DNA of 36,691 bases from Acidobacteriota bacterium (GCA_003225315.1 QHZD01000050.1:1-36691); one strand, 5' to 3'. Shown: positions 16,764-24,112, counted from the stretch's first letter. Notes: generated by a model not told the origin, from the letters alone. A program made the numbers and translations.

Positions 16764-16787
16764 AGGACAGGCATTCTTGCCTGTCCT
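16764..16787 (+). repeat. Perfect intercistronic hairpin, REP-like
   Basis: AGGACAGGCA (16764-16773) and TGCCTGTCCT (16778-16787) form an uninterrupted 10-bp stem with a TTCT loop, followed by TGTT. It lies in the 60-base gap between the gabT-like and gabD-like genes. It could be a repeated extragenic palindrome, an mRNA-stabilising hairpin or a leaky terminator. I have an impression of similar sequences in other acidobacterial genomes, but this is memory only. Confidence 0.65.
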
Positions 16788-16810
16788 TGTTGAGAAACAG
16801 GAGTTCAACC

Positions 16811-18304
16811 ATGCAAAACACCATCACAAAAATCGAAAGCCCAGCTTCCCAGCTCAAAGACCCCCGGCTCTTCCGCGAAGCCTGTTACATCGACGGCCAG
16901 TGGATCCAGGCATCGTCGGGCCAAACGCTCAAAGTGGACAATCCCGCCACTGGCGAAATCATCGGCACCGTCCCAAAGCTCACCGGCGCAGAAACTCGCC
17001 AAGCCATCGAAGCCGCCAATCGCGCCTTCCCCGCATGGAGCAAGAAAACCGCCAAGGAGCGCGCCGCCGTTCTTCGCCGCTGGTTCGATCTCATGATGGC
17101 CAACCAGGACGACCTCGCCCGCCTCATGACCATCGAGCAAGGCAAGCCCCTCAGCGAATCACAGGGAGAAGTCGCTTACGCCGCCGCGTTCCTCGAATGG
17201 TTTGGCGAAGAAGCCAAGCGCATTTACGGCGACACCATTCCGCCGCATCAAGCGGACAAAAGAATCGTCGTCATCAAGCAACCCATCGGCGTCGTCGCGT
17301 GCATCACGCCGTGGAATTTTCCCCTGGCGATGATCACGCGCAAAGCCGGCCCTGCCATCGGCGCGGGTTGTACCGTCGTGCTCAAGCCCGCTTCGCAAAC
17401 TCCGTTTTCGGCCCTCGCCCTCGCGGAGCTTGCCGAGCGCGCCGGTGTTCCCAAGGGCGTGCTCAACATCGTCACTGGATCCGCAACCGAAATCGGCGCT
17501 GAGCTGACTTCCAACCCCATCGTCCGCAAGCTCTCCTTCACCGGCTCAACCGAAATTGGAAAAATCCTCATGGCCCAGTGCGCGGGCACTATCAAAAAGC
17601 TCTCTCTTGAACTCGGCGGCAACGCCCCCTTCATCGTCTTTGACGACTCCGACCTGGACGCCGCCGTCGAAGGCGCAATCGCTTCCAAGTACCGAAATAC
17701 AGGACAGACCTGTGTTTGCACGAATCGTCTTCTCGTGCAGGACTCCGTCTACGACGTTTTCGCCGCCAAGCTTGCGCTCGCGGTGAAAGCGTTGAAGCCC
17801 GCTCCAGGCCTGGAACCCGGTGCCACGCAGGGTCCGCTCATTGACGCCGCCGCCGTCCAAAAAGTCGAAAGCCACATCCGCGACGCCCAGTCCAAAGGAG
17901 CAAGAGTCCTCGTCGGCGGCCATCGCCACGCTCTCGGTGGCCGCTTCTTTGAGCCCACCGTCCTGACCGATGTCACTCCGCAAATGGCCATGGCTCGCGA
18001 GGAAACGTTTGGCCCGGTCGCCCCGCTCTTCCGCTTCAAAACCGAAGCGGAAGCCATCGCGCTTGCCAACGACACTGAATTCGGACTCGCCGCCTATTTC
18101 TACGGCCGCGACATTGCCCGCGTCTGGCGCGTCGCCGAAGCGCTCGAATACGGCATTGTCGGCATCAACAGCGGCCTCATTTCCACGGAAGTCGCCCCCT
18201 TCGGCGGCGTAAAGGAATCCGGCCTCGGCCGCGAAGGCTCCAAGTACGGCATCGACGAATTCGTGGAAATCAAATATATGTGCTTCGGCGGCATCACCGC
18301 CTAA
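16811..18304 (+). CDS. gabD: Succinate-semialdehyde dehydrogenase-like aldehyde dehydrogenase
   Basis: A 497-residue aldehyde dehydrogenase closest in style to GabD. Catalytic residues are N169 in ITPWNFP, E267 in LELGGNAP and C301 in NTGQTCVCTNR; the CxC pair 301/303 in this context is typical of GabD-type succinate-semialdehyde dehydrogenases. FTGSTEIGK (243-251) is the cofactor loop. It would oxidise succinate semialdehyde to succinate, completing GABA breakdown. The ATG at 16811 is chosen for AGGAG seven bases upstream; a frame starting 8 codons earlier lacks this. It is the last gene of the run. The flanking gabT-like gene supports the function, though glutarate semialdehyde is also a known substrate in the family. 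Confidence 0.87.
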   Translation: MQNTITKIESPASQLKDPRLFREACYIDGQWIQASSGQTLKVDNPATGEIIGTVPKLTGAETRQAIEAANRAFPAWSKKTAKERAAVLRRWFDLMMANQDDLARLMTIEQGKPLSESQGEVAYAAAFLEWFGEEAKRIYGDTIPPHQADKRIVVIKQPIGVVACITPWNFPLAMITRKAGPAIGAGCTVVLKPASQTPFSALALAELAERAGVPKGVLNIVTGSATEIGAELTSNPIVRKLSFTGSTEIGKILMAQCAGTIKKLSLELGGNAPFIVFDDSDLDAAVEGAIASKYRNTGQTCVCTNRLLVQDSVYDVFAAKLALAVKALKPAPGLEPGATQGPLIDAAAVQKVESHIRDAQSKGARVLVGGHRHALGGRFFEPTVLTDVTPQMAMAREETFGPVAPLFRFKTEAEAIALANDTEFGLAAYFYGRDIARVWRVAEALEYGIVGINSGLISTEVAPFGGVKESGLGREGSKYGIDEFVEIKYMCFGGITA

Positions 18305-18371
18305 CGCAGCGAGCCTGAAGCCGCTCGACGCCTACTCGTGGGACATTTTACGATTATCCGAGTACACAGGA

Positions 18372-18396
18372 GTTAGCGACTAACGTGCGGTAAAAT
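18372..18396 (+). promoter_or_regulatory. Possible promoter and short palindrome before the unknown gene
   Basis: TAAAAT (18391-18396) lies 12 bases before the ATG at 18409, so the transcript would have almost no leader. A small inverted repeat GTTAG-CGA-CTAAC (18372-18384) sits just upstream where a regulator could bind. No clear -35 is seen. Confidence 0.3.
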
Positions 18397-18408
18397 GGTA
18401 GCCCTGTG

Positions 18409-18936
18409 ATGACGCCCTGGTTTATTGCTACCGAAAGATTCGACCAATCTGATGCGCGTTGGGGAGAGTACATCGCGTGGTCTGGCCTTGAACAGCTTGA
18501 CGAAGTTGTTTCTCTCGACGGGAGTCTTTGCCCGACCGTTCTTCCCAATATTAAAAAGGAATACTGGAACCACATCGTGAACGAAGATTTCATGCTTCAC
18601 TTCTTTGTCGACCTCGACTACCTGCGCAATGAAACAGCCGATATTCACAGAAAAAATCTGCTCTGTGTTTTTCGCAATCCGCCTAGCCACCCTAGCTCGC
18701 AAGTTCCGGATGGATTCGAATTCATCGGCTACGACCTCGTTGATAAGGATTCGTCGATCAGTGCCCTTACGAATTGTGGCGGATTTCCAAAAGCATTCTC
18801 CAATGGCGAGCTATCAGAAAACGGACTCTTCAGAACGCATGAACGTTCCCGAGAAGTGCAGGACGCCTTACGTCAGCAATACCCTACCGAACATCACGCA
18901 GATTGCCATCTATGGGCGATTTTCCGTTGTCAGTAA
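18409..18936 (+). CDS. Hypothetical protein
   Basis: A 175-residue soluble, acidic protein without signal peptide or membrane segment. It is rich in aromatic residues in its first half (PWF, RWGEYIAW, EYWNHIVNEDFMLHFF). I do not recognise a domain or catalytic motif. ATG 18409 is preferred over the adjoining GTG 18406. It is about 100 bases after the gabD-like gene and has its own possible promoter, so it may be separate from the catabolic run. The coding call rests on frame length and amino-acid composition and on the absence of a competing frame. Confidence 0.6.
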   Translation: MTPWFIATERFDQSDARWGEYIAWSGLEQLDEVVSLDGSLCPTVLPNIKKEYWNHIVNEDFMLHFFVDLDYLRNETADIHRKNLLCVFRNPPSHPSSQVPDGFEFIGYDLVDKDSSISALTNCGGFPKAFSNGELSENGLFRTHERSREVQDALRQQYPTEHHADCHLWAIFRCQ

Positions 18937-19042
18937 CACGTCTCGGTAATTCGATGAATTTCACTTGGGTAATAAACGCGGAAATCGGACAAGTGCTTTT
19001 CACCCGCCGAGGTAGCCACCAACGGTCTTAGGCCTATCCTGC

Positions 19043-19945
19043 CTACCCCATCCCCGCCAGCGCTCCTCGCATATAAGCAAGGCTCTCAATCACGCCCGGC
19101 ATGGGATCGTCGGCATGAATCTCATACTCCAGATCCACGAAGCCTTTGTACTTGATCGCGCCAAGCGCCTCAAAAATCTTTTTCACCGGCATGATGCCCT
19201 CGCCCATCGCCACCTGGCTCTCTTTGCTCTGGATGTTCGTCAGGTCCTTCATGTGCACGTTAAACAGTCGCGCGCCCACTTCGTGGATCGCCTGAATCAC
19301 GTCCGTTCCCGCGCGAACTGTATGCCCGACGTCAATGCAGCATCCCATCCGCGGATCCATTCCCTTTACCGCCTTCAACACATCCAGCGGCGAATGCCAT
19401 AGTTTATCTTCCGGCCCGTGATTGTGGAGCGCGAAGCGGATGTCGTACTCCTTCACGAACTTTTCAATTCGCGGCAGCGTTTCCGGCGCGGCGTCGCCCG
19501 CCACAATCACGCCAATCCCCGCCCGCTTGCAGTATTCGAACTTGCTCCGGATATCCGCGTCTTCATCTTTCGGGAAATAAATCGTTCCGGCGGCATGCAG
19601 CTTGATTCCTGCTGCGGCATAGTCCGCCAGCGCGGCCGCCTCCGCCTGCGGTTCCATCGGCAGATGATCTTTCGTGTCCTTCGCATTCAGCGCCGGCACG
19701 TTGAGTTGTTTCAGGAAGCCGATCATCTGCGCCCGGTTGAAGTTGCGGAACGTGTAACTGGCCACGCCCAGTTGAATCGCTGATCCATCGCCAGCCGGTG
19801 GCTGTCCCGCCCCAACTGCGAAGGCATCCTTCGAGGCAGCCAACGCCGCCGCAACTAGTGCGCCAGAGCGCACAAAATCGCGCCGCGAAAAAATGCTTCT
19901 TATTTTTGTCTCATCATCCGACTGGCACGGCCGCCTCTTAGACAT
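19043..19945 (-). CDS. Tat-exported sugar phosphate isomerase/epimerase-like TIM-barrel protein
   Basis: A 300-residue protein of the xylose-isomerase-like TIM-barrel family (AP endonuclease 2 fold). A twin-arginine signal (SRRDFVRSGALVAAALAAS) directs it folded to the periplasm. Barrel landmarks are LGVASYTFR, FALHNHG (metal-site His), CCIDVGHTVRAG (Asp and His ligands), FNVHMKD and FVDLEYE near the C-terminus (catalytic-type Glu), so the divalent metal site looks complete. Start ATG 19945 overlaps the end of the oxidoreductase gene by 8 bases; ATG 19966, seven codons earlier, is the alternative. The pairing with a Tat-exported Gfo/Idh/MocA protein is common in organisms that modify sugars or inositols in the periplasm. 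The substrate is unknown. Confidence 0.85.
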   Translation of the reverse strand: MSKRRPCQSDDETKIRSIFSRRDFVRSGALVAAALAASKDAFAVGAGQPPAGDGSAIQLGVASYTFRNFNRAQMIGFLKQLNVPALNAKDTKDHLPMEPQAEAAALADYAAAGIKLHAAGTIYFPKDEDADIRSKFEYCKRAGIGVIVAGDAAPETLPRIEKFVKEYDIRFALHNHGPEDKLWHSPLDVLKAVKGMDPRMGCCIDVGHTVRAGTDVIQAIHEVGARLFNVHMKDLTNIQSKESQVAMGEGIMPVKKIFEALGAIKYKGFVDLEYEIHADDPMPGVIESLAYMRGALAGMG

Positions 19946-21257
19946 GCGGCGCCCAGCCCTTTTCATATTCGCGTCCCCACATCTTCATCGCTTCTTCGTC
20001 TCCCTGGATTCGCCCGTCTTTCGGATCGAGAACCAGCTCCCGCTTGACTTCCCACGCGATGTTCGAAAGCTGCAGCATTGTCACGGCGACGTTCCCCACG
20101 GCGATCGGCGCGTTCAGCTTTTCGCCTTTCCGGATTCCCGCGATGAAATTGGCGAAGTGCCTGTCCGTCATGGAGTCGGCTCCGCGCAGGTCCGCGGACG
20201 ACGTTGTGCTTCCGGCCTTGAACTCATTCGTCTTGTTTCCCTTGAGGTCGTAGATTTCGTAGCCGTCGCGATCCATAACCACCGTACCCGTCGTTCCCAG
20301 GATCGCCGAGCCGCGGTCGCGTCCGTAACACTTCATTCCCTGGCAGCACGTCCCTTCCCAGGTGAGCATTTTGTCTTCGTACACGAAGCTCGTCATCAGC
20401 GTGTCATAGAACTGCCAGTCGTCTTTGAAGTGATATCGGCCGCCGGTCGCGGCGACCCGTTTCGGATAATCCACGCCCAGCGCCCACCGGCACACATCCA
20501 CTTCGTGCGTTCCATTATTCAGCGTTTCGCCGGTGCCATAGGTTCTGAACCAGTGCCAGTTGTACGGGTGCACGTTGTCCCTGTAAGGACGGCGCGGCGC
20601 CGGGCCCTGCCACAATTCCCAATCCAGTTGCGCCGGTACCGGCGCTTCTTTCCCCGTGCCGATGGACTTCCTCGTGTTGCTGTACCAGGCTTTCGCCAGG
20701 TACGGCTTGCCGATGATGCCGGTATGAATCTTCTCTACGATCTCCATGCTGTGCGGCGAAGAGCGCTGCTGCGTGCCCATCTGCACCAGCTTTCCATGCT
20801 TCTGCTGCGCCTCCACCAGCATCGCGCCTTCCGCCGGATTGTGGCTGCAGGGCTTTTCCACGTAGACGTGCTTGCCCGCCTGCAATCCCGCGATGGCCAT
20901 CGGTGTATGCCAATGGTCGGGAGTGGCGATCGTGATCGCGTCCACGTCCTTCTGCGCGAGGATCGCGCGAAAGTCCTTTTCCGCTGTCGGCGCTTCGCCC
21001 ATCTCGCGCTCCGTCGCATCGGCGAATTTTTTCAGGATATTGCCGTCCACGTCGCAGACGTGCGAAATGCGCGCGGCGCTCTTGTTCGCCTTCAGCGACG
21101 AAAGGTGAGCATATCCGCGCCCGTTCAGCCCGATCACCGCAAAGTTCAGCCGGTCGTTGGCGCCAACGATCCGCTCATAACTCTTCGCCGTCGTTCCCAC
21201 GGCCAGCCCCGCCGCTCCCACTGCCATTGCATCCAGAAACTCGCGTCGTGTAACCAT
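19938..21257 (-). CDS. Tat-exported Gfo/Idh/MocA-family oxidoreductase
   Basis: A 439-residue protein with a twin-arginine signal (TRREFLDAMAVGAAGLAVG). A dinucleotide-binding Rossmann domain follows (FAVIGLNGRGYAHL), then the family EKP motif (HVYVEKPCSHN) and TPDHWH. The C-terminal part, with GTHEVDVCRWALG, is the substrate/oligomerisation domain. Such proteins oxidise or epimerise sugars and cyclitols with NAD(P), and exported members carry the cofactor tightly bound. ATG 21257 is chosen for GAGGAAG just upstream; a GTG four codons earlier is possible. It is translationally coupled to the isomerase-like gene through an 8-base overlap. The substrate is not known. Confidence 0.9.
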   Translation of the reverse strand: MVTRREFLDAMAVGAAGLAVGTTAKSYERIVGANDRLNFAVIGLNGRGYAHLSSLKANKSAARISHVCDVDGNILKKFADATEREMGEAPTAEKDFRAILAQKDVDAITIATPDHWHTPMAIAGLQAGKHVYVEKPCSHNPAEGAMLVEAQQKHGKLVQMGTQQRSSPHSMEIVEKIHTGIIGKPYLAKAWYSNTRKSIGTGKEAPVPAQLDWELWQGPAPRRPYRDNVHPYNWHWFRTYGTGETLNNGTHEVDVCRWALGVDYPKRVAATGGRYHFKDDWQFYDTLMTSFVYEDKMLTWEGTCCQGMKCYGRDRGSAILGTTGTVVMDRDGYEIYDLKGNKTNEFKAGSTTSSADLRGADSMTDRHFANFIAGIRKGEKLNAPIAVGNVAVTMLQLSNIAWEVKRELVLDPKDGRIQGDEEAMKMWGREYEKGWAPHV

Positions 21258-21399
21258 CGTCTTCCTCACTTCTGGCGGCCCTTACTGCCTCCCGCCACCG
21301 CAAATCATAGCTCGCAAACACCTCCAATTTCCAGCCTTCGGCCGCGTCGCCGCGTAACGACACTTCTTTTCTCGATCCATATTTGTCCGACTGATTGGT

Positions 21400-21723
21400 T
21401 TAGGCGCGCTTCACTTTCGCGTCTGTCATGCGGATGATAAGCCGCTTGCCGACCGCTCTAGCTGCCCGCGCAATCGTATCAAGCGTCACCGAAGCATTCC
21501 GAGGATCGAGTAGACGATCCAGCTGTGACCGGCTCGTGTGAATCTGCCTCGCCATCGCTTGCTTGGTCTTCTGCTGTTCTTGCATGGCCTGTTCGAGTTG
21601 CCACGCCAGTACCCGTTTGATTGCCACCGCCTCGGCCTGTTCCCGGATTCCTTCCTCTTCGAGGAAGCTATCGAAGGTTGACCCGCTGTGGTCCGTTCTC
21701 TTGCGATTTTTTCTTGCGCTCAT
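21400..21723 (-). CDS. XRE-family antitoxin of a HigBA-type pair
   Basis: A 107-residue protein with a charged N-terminus (MSARKNRKR) and a helix-turn-helix in its middle (KTKQAMARQIHTSRSQLDRLLDP, about residues 52-74). The C-terminal part TLDTIARAARAVGKRLIIRM is typical of HigA-like and Xre antitoxins. It would neutralise the preceding RelE-fold toxin and repress their joint promoter. Its ATG overlaps the toxin stop in ATGA (21720-21723), so translation is coupled. The toxin-first gene order matches higBA rather than relBE systems. Confidence 0.85.
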   Translation of the reverse strand: MSARKNRKRTDHSGSTFDSFLEEEGIREQAEAVAIKRVLAWQLEQAMQEQQKTKQAMARQIHTSRSQLDRLLDPRNASVTLDTIARAARAVGKRLIIRMTDAKVKRA

Positions 21724-22097
21724 GGCAGCCCTCTCTGATGTTTGTTCTTGTCGCTCCTCGCCAGTTTCAAATCGTCGTCAGGGGTCTTCTGTGTTTTCTT
21801 GATGAATCCGTGGAGCAGGACCATCCGGCCCCTCCTGTCGATATAAAAAAGCACGCGCGCGATTCGGTTCTGGGCCAGGCTCGTCCGCACTTCATGGATG
21901 CCGTCGCCCACTGGCCTGCAAATAGGCATCCCAATCGGCCAGCCGAACTCCACGGTCTTGATATCCTCTCCGATGCGTTTCCGGTCATCGGCTGGCAACT
22001 CCTTGAGCCATTCTCGAAGCCGCTCTCTGCCCGCTTCAGTGCGATAGAAGATCGCCGGAACCCGCTTGCCCTGTCGTTCAAGGGTCTCAGACTGCAA
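21720..22097 (-). CDS. HigB-type toxin, phage Gp49-like family
   Basis: A 125-residue RelE-superfamily protein of the phage-derived Gp49-like group. Features are FYRTEAGRERLREWLKELP, DIKTVEFGWPIGMP, GIHEVRTSL, RIARVLFYIDRRGRMVLLHGFIKKTQKTP and an Arg/Lys-rich tail. HigB-like toxins cut mRNA on the ribosome. No ATG or GTG exists at the expected start; TTG 22097 gives a normal N-terminus ahead of the conserved KRVPAIFYRTEAG, so weak translation initiation is likely. The frame stays open upstream, but no better start or ribosome-binding site is seen. It is cotranscribed with the antitoxin from the palindrome-bearing promoter region at 22143-22160. Confidence 0.85.
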   Translation of the reverse strand: MQSETLERQGKRVPAIFYRTEAGRERLREWLKELPADDRKRIGEDIKTVEFGWPIGMPICRPVGDGIHEVRTSLAQNRIARVLFYIDRRGRMVLLHGFIKKTQKTPDDDLKLARSDKNKHQRGLP

Positions 22098-22142
22098 GCC
22101 TGGTCTAGGGAAGGGCTTGGGTTTCTTACCAACGGAAAGGAG

Positions 22143-22160
22143 TGTACCATATACGGTACA
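22143..22160. promoter_or_regulatory. Palindromic operator of the toxin-antitoxin genes
   Basis: TGTACC (22143-22148) and GGTACA (22155-22160) form a perfect 6-bp inverted repeat around an AT-rich 6-base centre, about 46 bases ahead of the toxin start. AT-rich -10-like sequence overlaps it. This is the usual place for antitoxin autoregulation. Confidence 0.6.
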
Positions 22161-22337
22161 TATAAGGAAGTCCGTCTAAGGCGCGTGGATCACCCTCAAC
22201 GGCGGTGGTCCGGACGATAGATCGTAAAACGAAGTTTGGGTGCCCTACTCTCGGTTTATGAGGGAGGGGCCTGACTCTGCTTCTTTCTTGCTCGTCTCCA
22301 TGCTATCTCACAGCATCCAAAGCACTTAAAGTAATCC

Positions 22338-22365
22338 TTGACATACGTTACCAATATGCTATAAT
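22338..22365 (+). promoter_or_regulatory. Consensus sigma70 promoter without an obvious gene
   Basis: TTGACA (22338-22343) and TATAAT (22360-22365) are both perfect, with a 16-base spacer and an extended -10 TG (TGCTATAAT). Transcription to the right would start near 22372. No gene follows on the plus strand; the next gene, DUF2911, is on the minus strand. A small noncoding RNA or the remains of a lost gene are possible. Confidence 0.65.
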
Positions 22366-22592
22366 AGTTTCCTTAAGTCGGCACGATCACTTCGTCTACC
22401 GCCATAGCCTCGGTGGATCGTAAATCCCGATCCTGTCGGAATCGCACATTCTGACCTGGTCGGAAAAGAGGCTACCCTGCGACCCAAGTTCGGCCACTGC
22501 GCGGTCTTTCCAACTGCTTCAATATCTTCGTCCTTGCTCCAATGCTGGCGGCACTACAACCGTAAACCCTTGCCCTTCAATCTTTTTGCCGA

Positions 22593-22792
22593 CCCCCACC
22601 CTCTAACTCCTGTCGTCTCAATATCTTATGAAAACAGTGGGGGGAGGGGCTTCTCAACGTTCAGACTCCTGTCGCGCCTTAAATCCTTTAACCGCAACAC
22701 TTACGGACCCCCCCGTAAATGTTGCAAACAAGAGACTTACGGTTCTGCTAAGCCCTTTGAATGCAACACTTACACGAAACACGGGGGGGGTC
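22593..22792. repeat. Cluster of C/G tracts and inverted repeats
   Basis: GCAACACTTACGG (22694-22706) and CCGTAAATGTTGC (22713-22725) pair with a single mismatch around a C-only loop. GACCCCCCC (22706-22714) is a perfect complement of GGGGGGGTC (22784-22792), so these two folds exclude each other. CCCCCAC (22593-22599) complements GTGGGGG (22637-22643). GCAACACTTAC recurs at 22763-22773. The element lies directly after the stop of the minus-strand DUF2911 gene and could also serve as its 3' end. Confidence 0.65.
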
Positions 22793-22809
22793 TCAGTTAT
22801 GGTTAACGG

Positions 22810-23895
22810 CTACTTATTGATGTCGTCCTTCGCTTCCAGGCGTTTCAGCAATGGCTGGAGAAACGGCTTCGTCCCATCCGGCGCTCCGCTGATCGCCTGC
22901 GTCATTTCCTTGGCGGCTGTTGGGAAATCGCCCGTGTTCGACGAAATGCGCGCGAGGGCCAAATGGCTGATCCAGTGATTTGCATCCTTTTTCGGCACCT
23001 GAGGAAACAGTTCAAATGCGCGCTTGGCGTTCCCCGCTCTTTGCAGACCGCGAGCGTATGTGTAGAGCTGAATCGCGCTGGCCTTATCGAACGCCTTGGC
23101 AAGCACCTTGGCCCCTTCATCCTTTCGCCCCATGGCATCGAGGATGCGCGATTTGGTTTCCAGATTTTCAAACCGCTCTTCGTTCTGGATCGAAGTGTCT
23201 TCCCACTTCAGCGCTTCTTCCAGGTTGTAATTGTTGTCCAGGCACCACTGAGCCGCCTCGTCGAATCCGGCCCACGTGAATCCGCCGACGCTCCGCAATT
23301 CGTTTTTGACGCTCTTCAGCACCACGGCCTTCACGTCCGCGGAAACGTGAAAGGGAACCGCGAGTTTCTCCCAGCGCAGCGTCGCAGCCGCCGAATCCGG
23401 TTTAACTTCTTCAAAGGTGTACGTCAGCGCTTCGCGGAAATCCCCGGCTTGCGGCTTCGCAGTTACGCGCAGCGCATCTTCCTTTTCGTCATAGCTAAAG
23501 CTGCCCCAGGAAGTCGAGTTCTTCGAGAAAATAATCGTCCACTGATCCTTGTCCGGAATGGTGTGCAGTCCATAAGTCCCCGCCGCAAGCGCTTTTCCTT
23601 CGACGCTCACGTCATCGGAAAAAGTGATGGTCGTATTCTCGTTCGCGCCCGCGCGCCACACTTTTCCATAAGGCACCGTCTTGCCCCAAATCTCCCGCCC
23701 ACCGACTTCCGGCCGGTGATAGACGATCGTGACATCCGTCAGTCCAATCCGCTGTGATACTGTCCCGCGCTGGCTGAGCCGCGGAATGTTCAGCTCCGTC
23801 GCCTGGCTCCCGTTCTTGAATTGCGCGCCGGCGTTCCCGGCCAAAACGCCGAGTCCCACCAGCAAGCCCAAACCACACTTCCACACGTTGCGCAT
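22810..23895 (-). CDS. Exported DUF2911 protein with TPR-like C-terminus
   Basis: A 361-residue exported protein. A signal peptide (LGLLVGLGVLAGNAGAQ) precedes a DUF2911 domain covering about residues 35-190. Its signatures are VTIVYHRPEVGGREIWG, VPYGKVWRAGANENTTITFS, LAAGTYGLHTIPDKDQWTIIFSK and WEKLAVPF. The remaining part is helical and TPR-like (AMGRKDEGAKVLAKAF, RAGNAKRAFELFPQV, NTGDFPTAAKEM). DUF2911 proteins are frequent in Acidobacteria and Bacteroidetes; no activity is established. ATG 23895 is chosen for the strong purine-rich GGAGAGGAGAAGG upstream; a longer frame starting at 23964 is unlikely. Confidence 0.88.
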   Translation of the reverse strand: MRNVWKCGLGLLVGLGVLAGNAGAQFKNGSQATELNIPRLSQRGTVSQRIGLTDVTIVYHRPEVGGREIWGKTVPYGKVWRAGANENTTITFSDDVSVEGKALAAGTYGLHTIPDKDQWTIIFSKNSTSWGSFSYDEKEDALRVTAKPQAGDFREALTYTFEEVKPDSAAATLRWEKLAVPFHVSADVKAVVLKSVKNELRSVGGFTWAGFDEAAQWCLDNNYNLEEALKWEDTSIQNEERFENLETKSRILDAMGRKDEGAKVLAKAFDKASAIQLYTYARGLQRAGNAKRAFELFPQVPKKDANHWISHLALARISSNTGDFPTAAKEMTQAISGAPDGTKPFLQPLLKRLEAKDDINK

Positions 23896-24066
23896 AATCA
23901 CACCTTCTCCTCTCCGCCGAAAACAACGATACGGATGTCTTCCTTCTTCTCTCTGGCAGACCACCCCAATCGCGATAGACGCCCTCCCGGCAAAGGGGTG
24001 AGCAGAAATCCGGTGGGCGGCACGGGTGAATTGGACGTTTTCAGGCTAAAATGTTTCTCAAGCGTG

Positions 24067-24086
24067 GGGCCCGTAGCTCAGCGGTT
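24067..24086 (+). pseudogene. 5' remnant of a tRNA gene
   Basis: GGGCCCGTAGCTCAGCGGTT reads like the first 20 bases of a tRNA: acceptor strand GGGCCCG, TA, and D-arm GCTCAGCGGTT. After this the sequence diverges; no anticodon arm, T-arm (GGTTCGAATCC) or 3' acceptor strand follows. A TAAAAT box (24047-24052) sits at the right distance upstream for a tRNA promoter. This looks like a tRNA gene whose 3' part was lost, for example by recombination, but a chance match of 20 bases must be excluded. Confidence 0.45.
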
Positions 24087-24112
24087 CTGATTGTCAGCCG
24101 GTAGCGGCGTAG

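Larger units (their letters stand above)
22161..22809. other. Gene-free stretch with promoter and G/C-tract repeats
   Basis: No convincing coding frame exists here. The stretch holds a consensus promoter (22338-22365), a possible structured RNA just downstream (ACGATC/GATCGT and ACCG/CGGT stems within 22382-22430), two copies of the decamer TCAATATCTT (22519-22528, 22618-22627), and a cluster of homopolymer tracts and inverted repeats (22593-22792). Frames at 22534-22806 and 22628-22978 look like random readings of this repeat DNA. Confidence 0.6.

Noticed and set aside
19893-21437. A 514-codon plus-strand frame
   Set aside because: It is antisense to the Gfo/Idh/MocA and antitoxin genes, very rich in Arg and His, and has no recognisable domain.
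22534-22978. Frames of 90 and 116 codons across the repeat region
   Set aside because: They translate homopolymer tracts and hairpins and enter the DUF2911 gene antisense; no start signal or domain.
23587-23594. A further AAGCGCTT core
   Set aside because: It lies inside the DUF2911 coding sequence, far from a promoter, and lacks flanking symmetry; a chance match, and a reminder that the core alone is not decisive.
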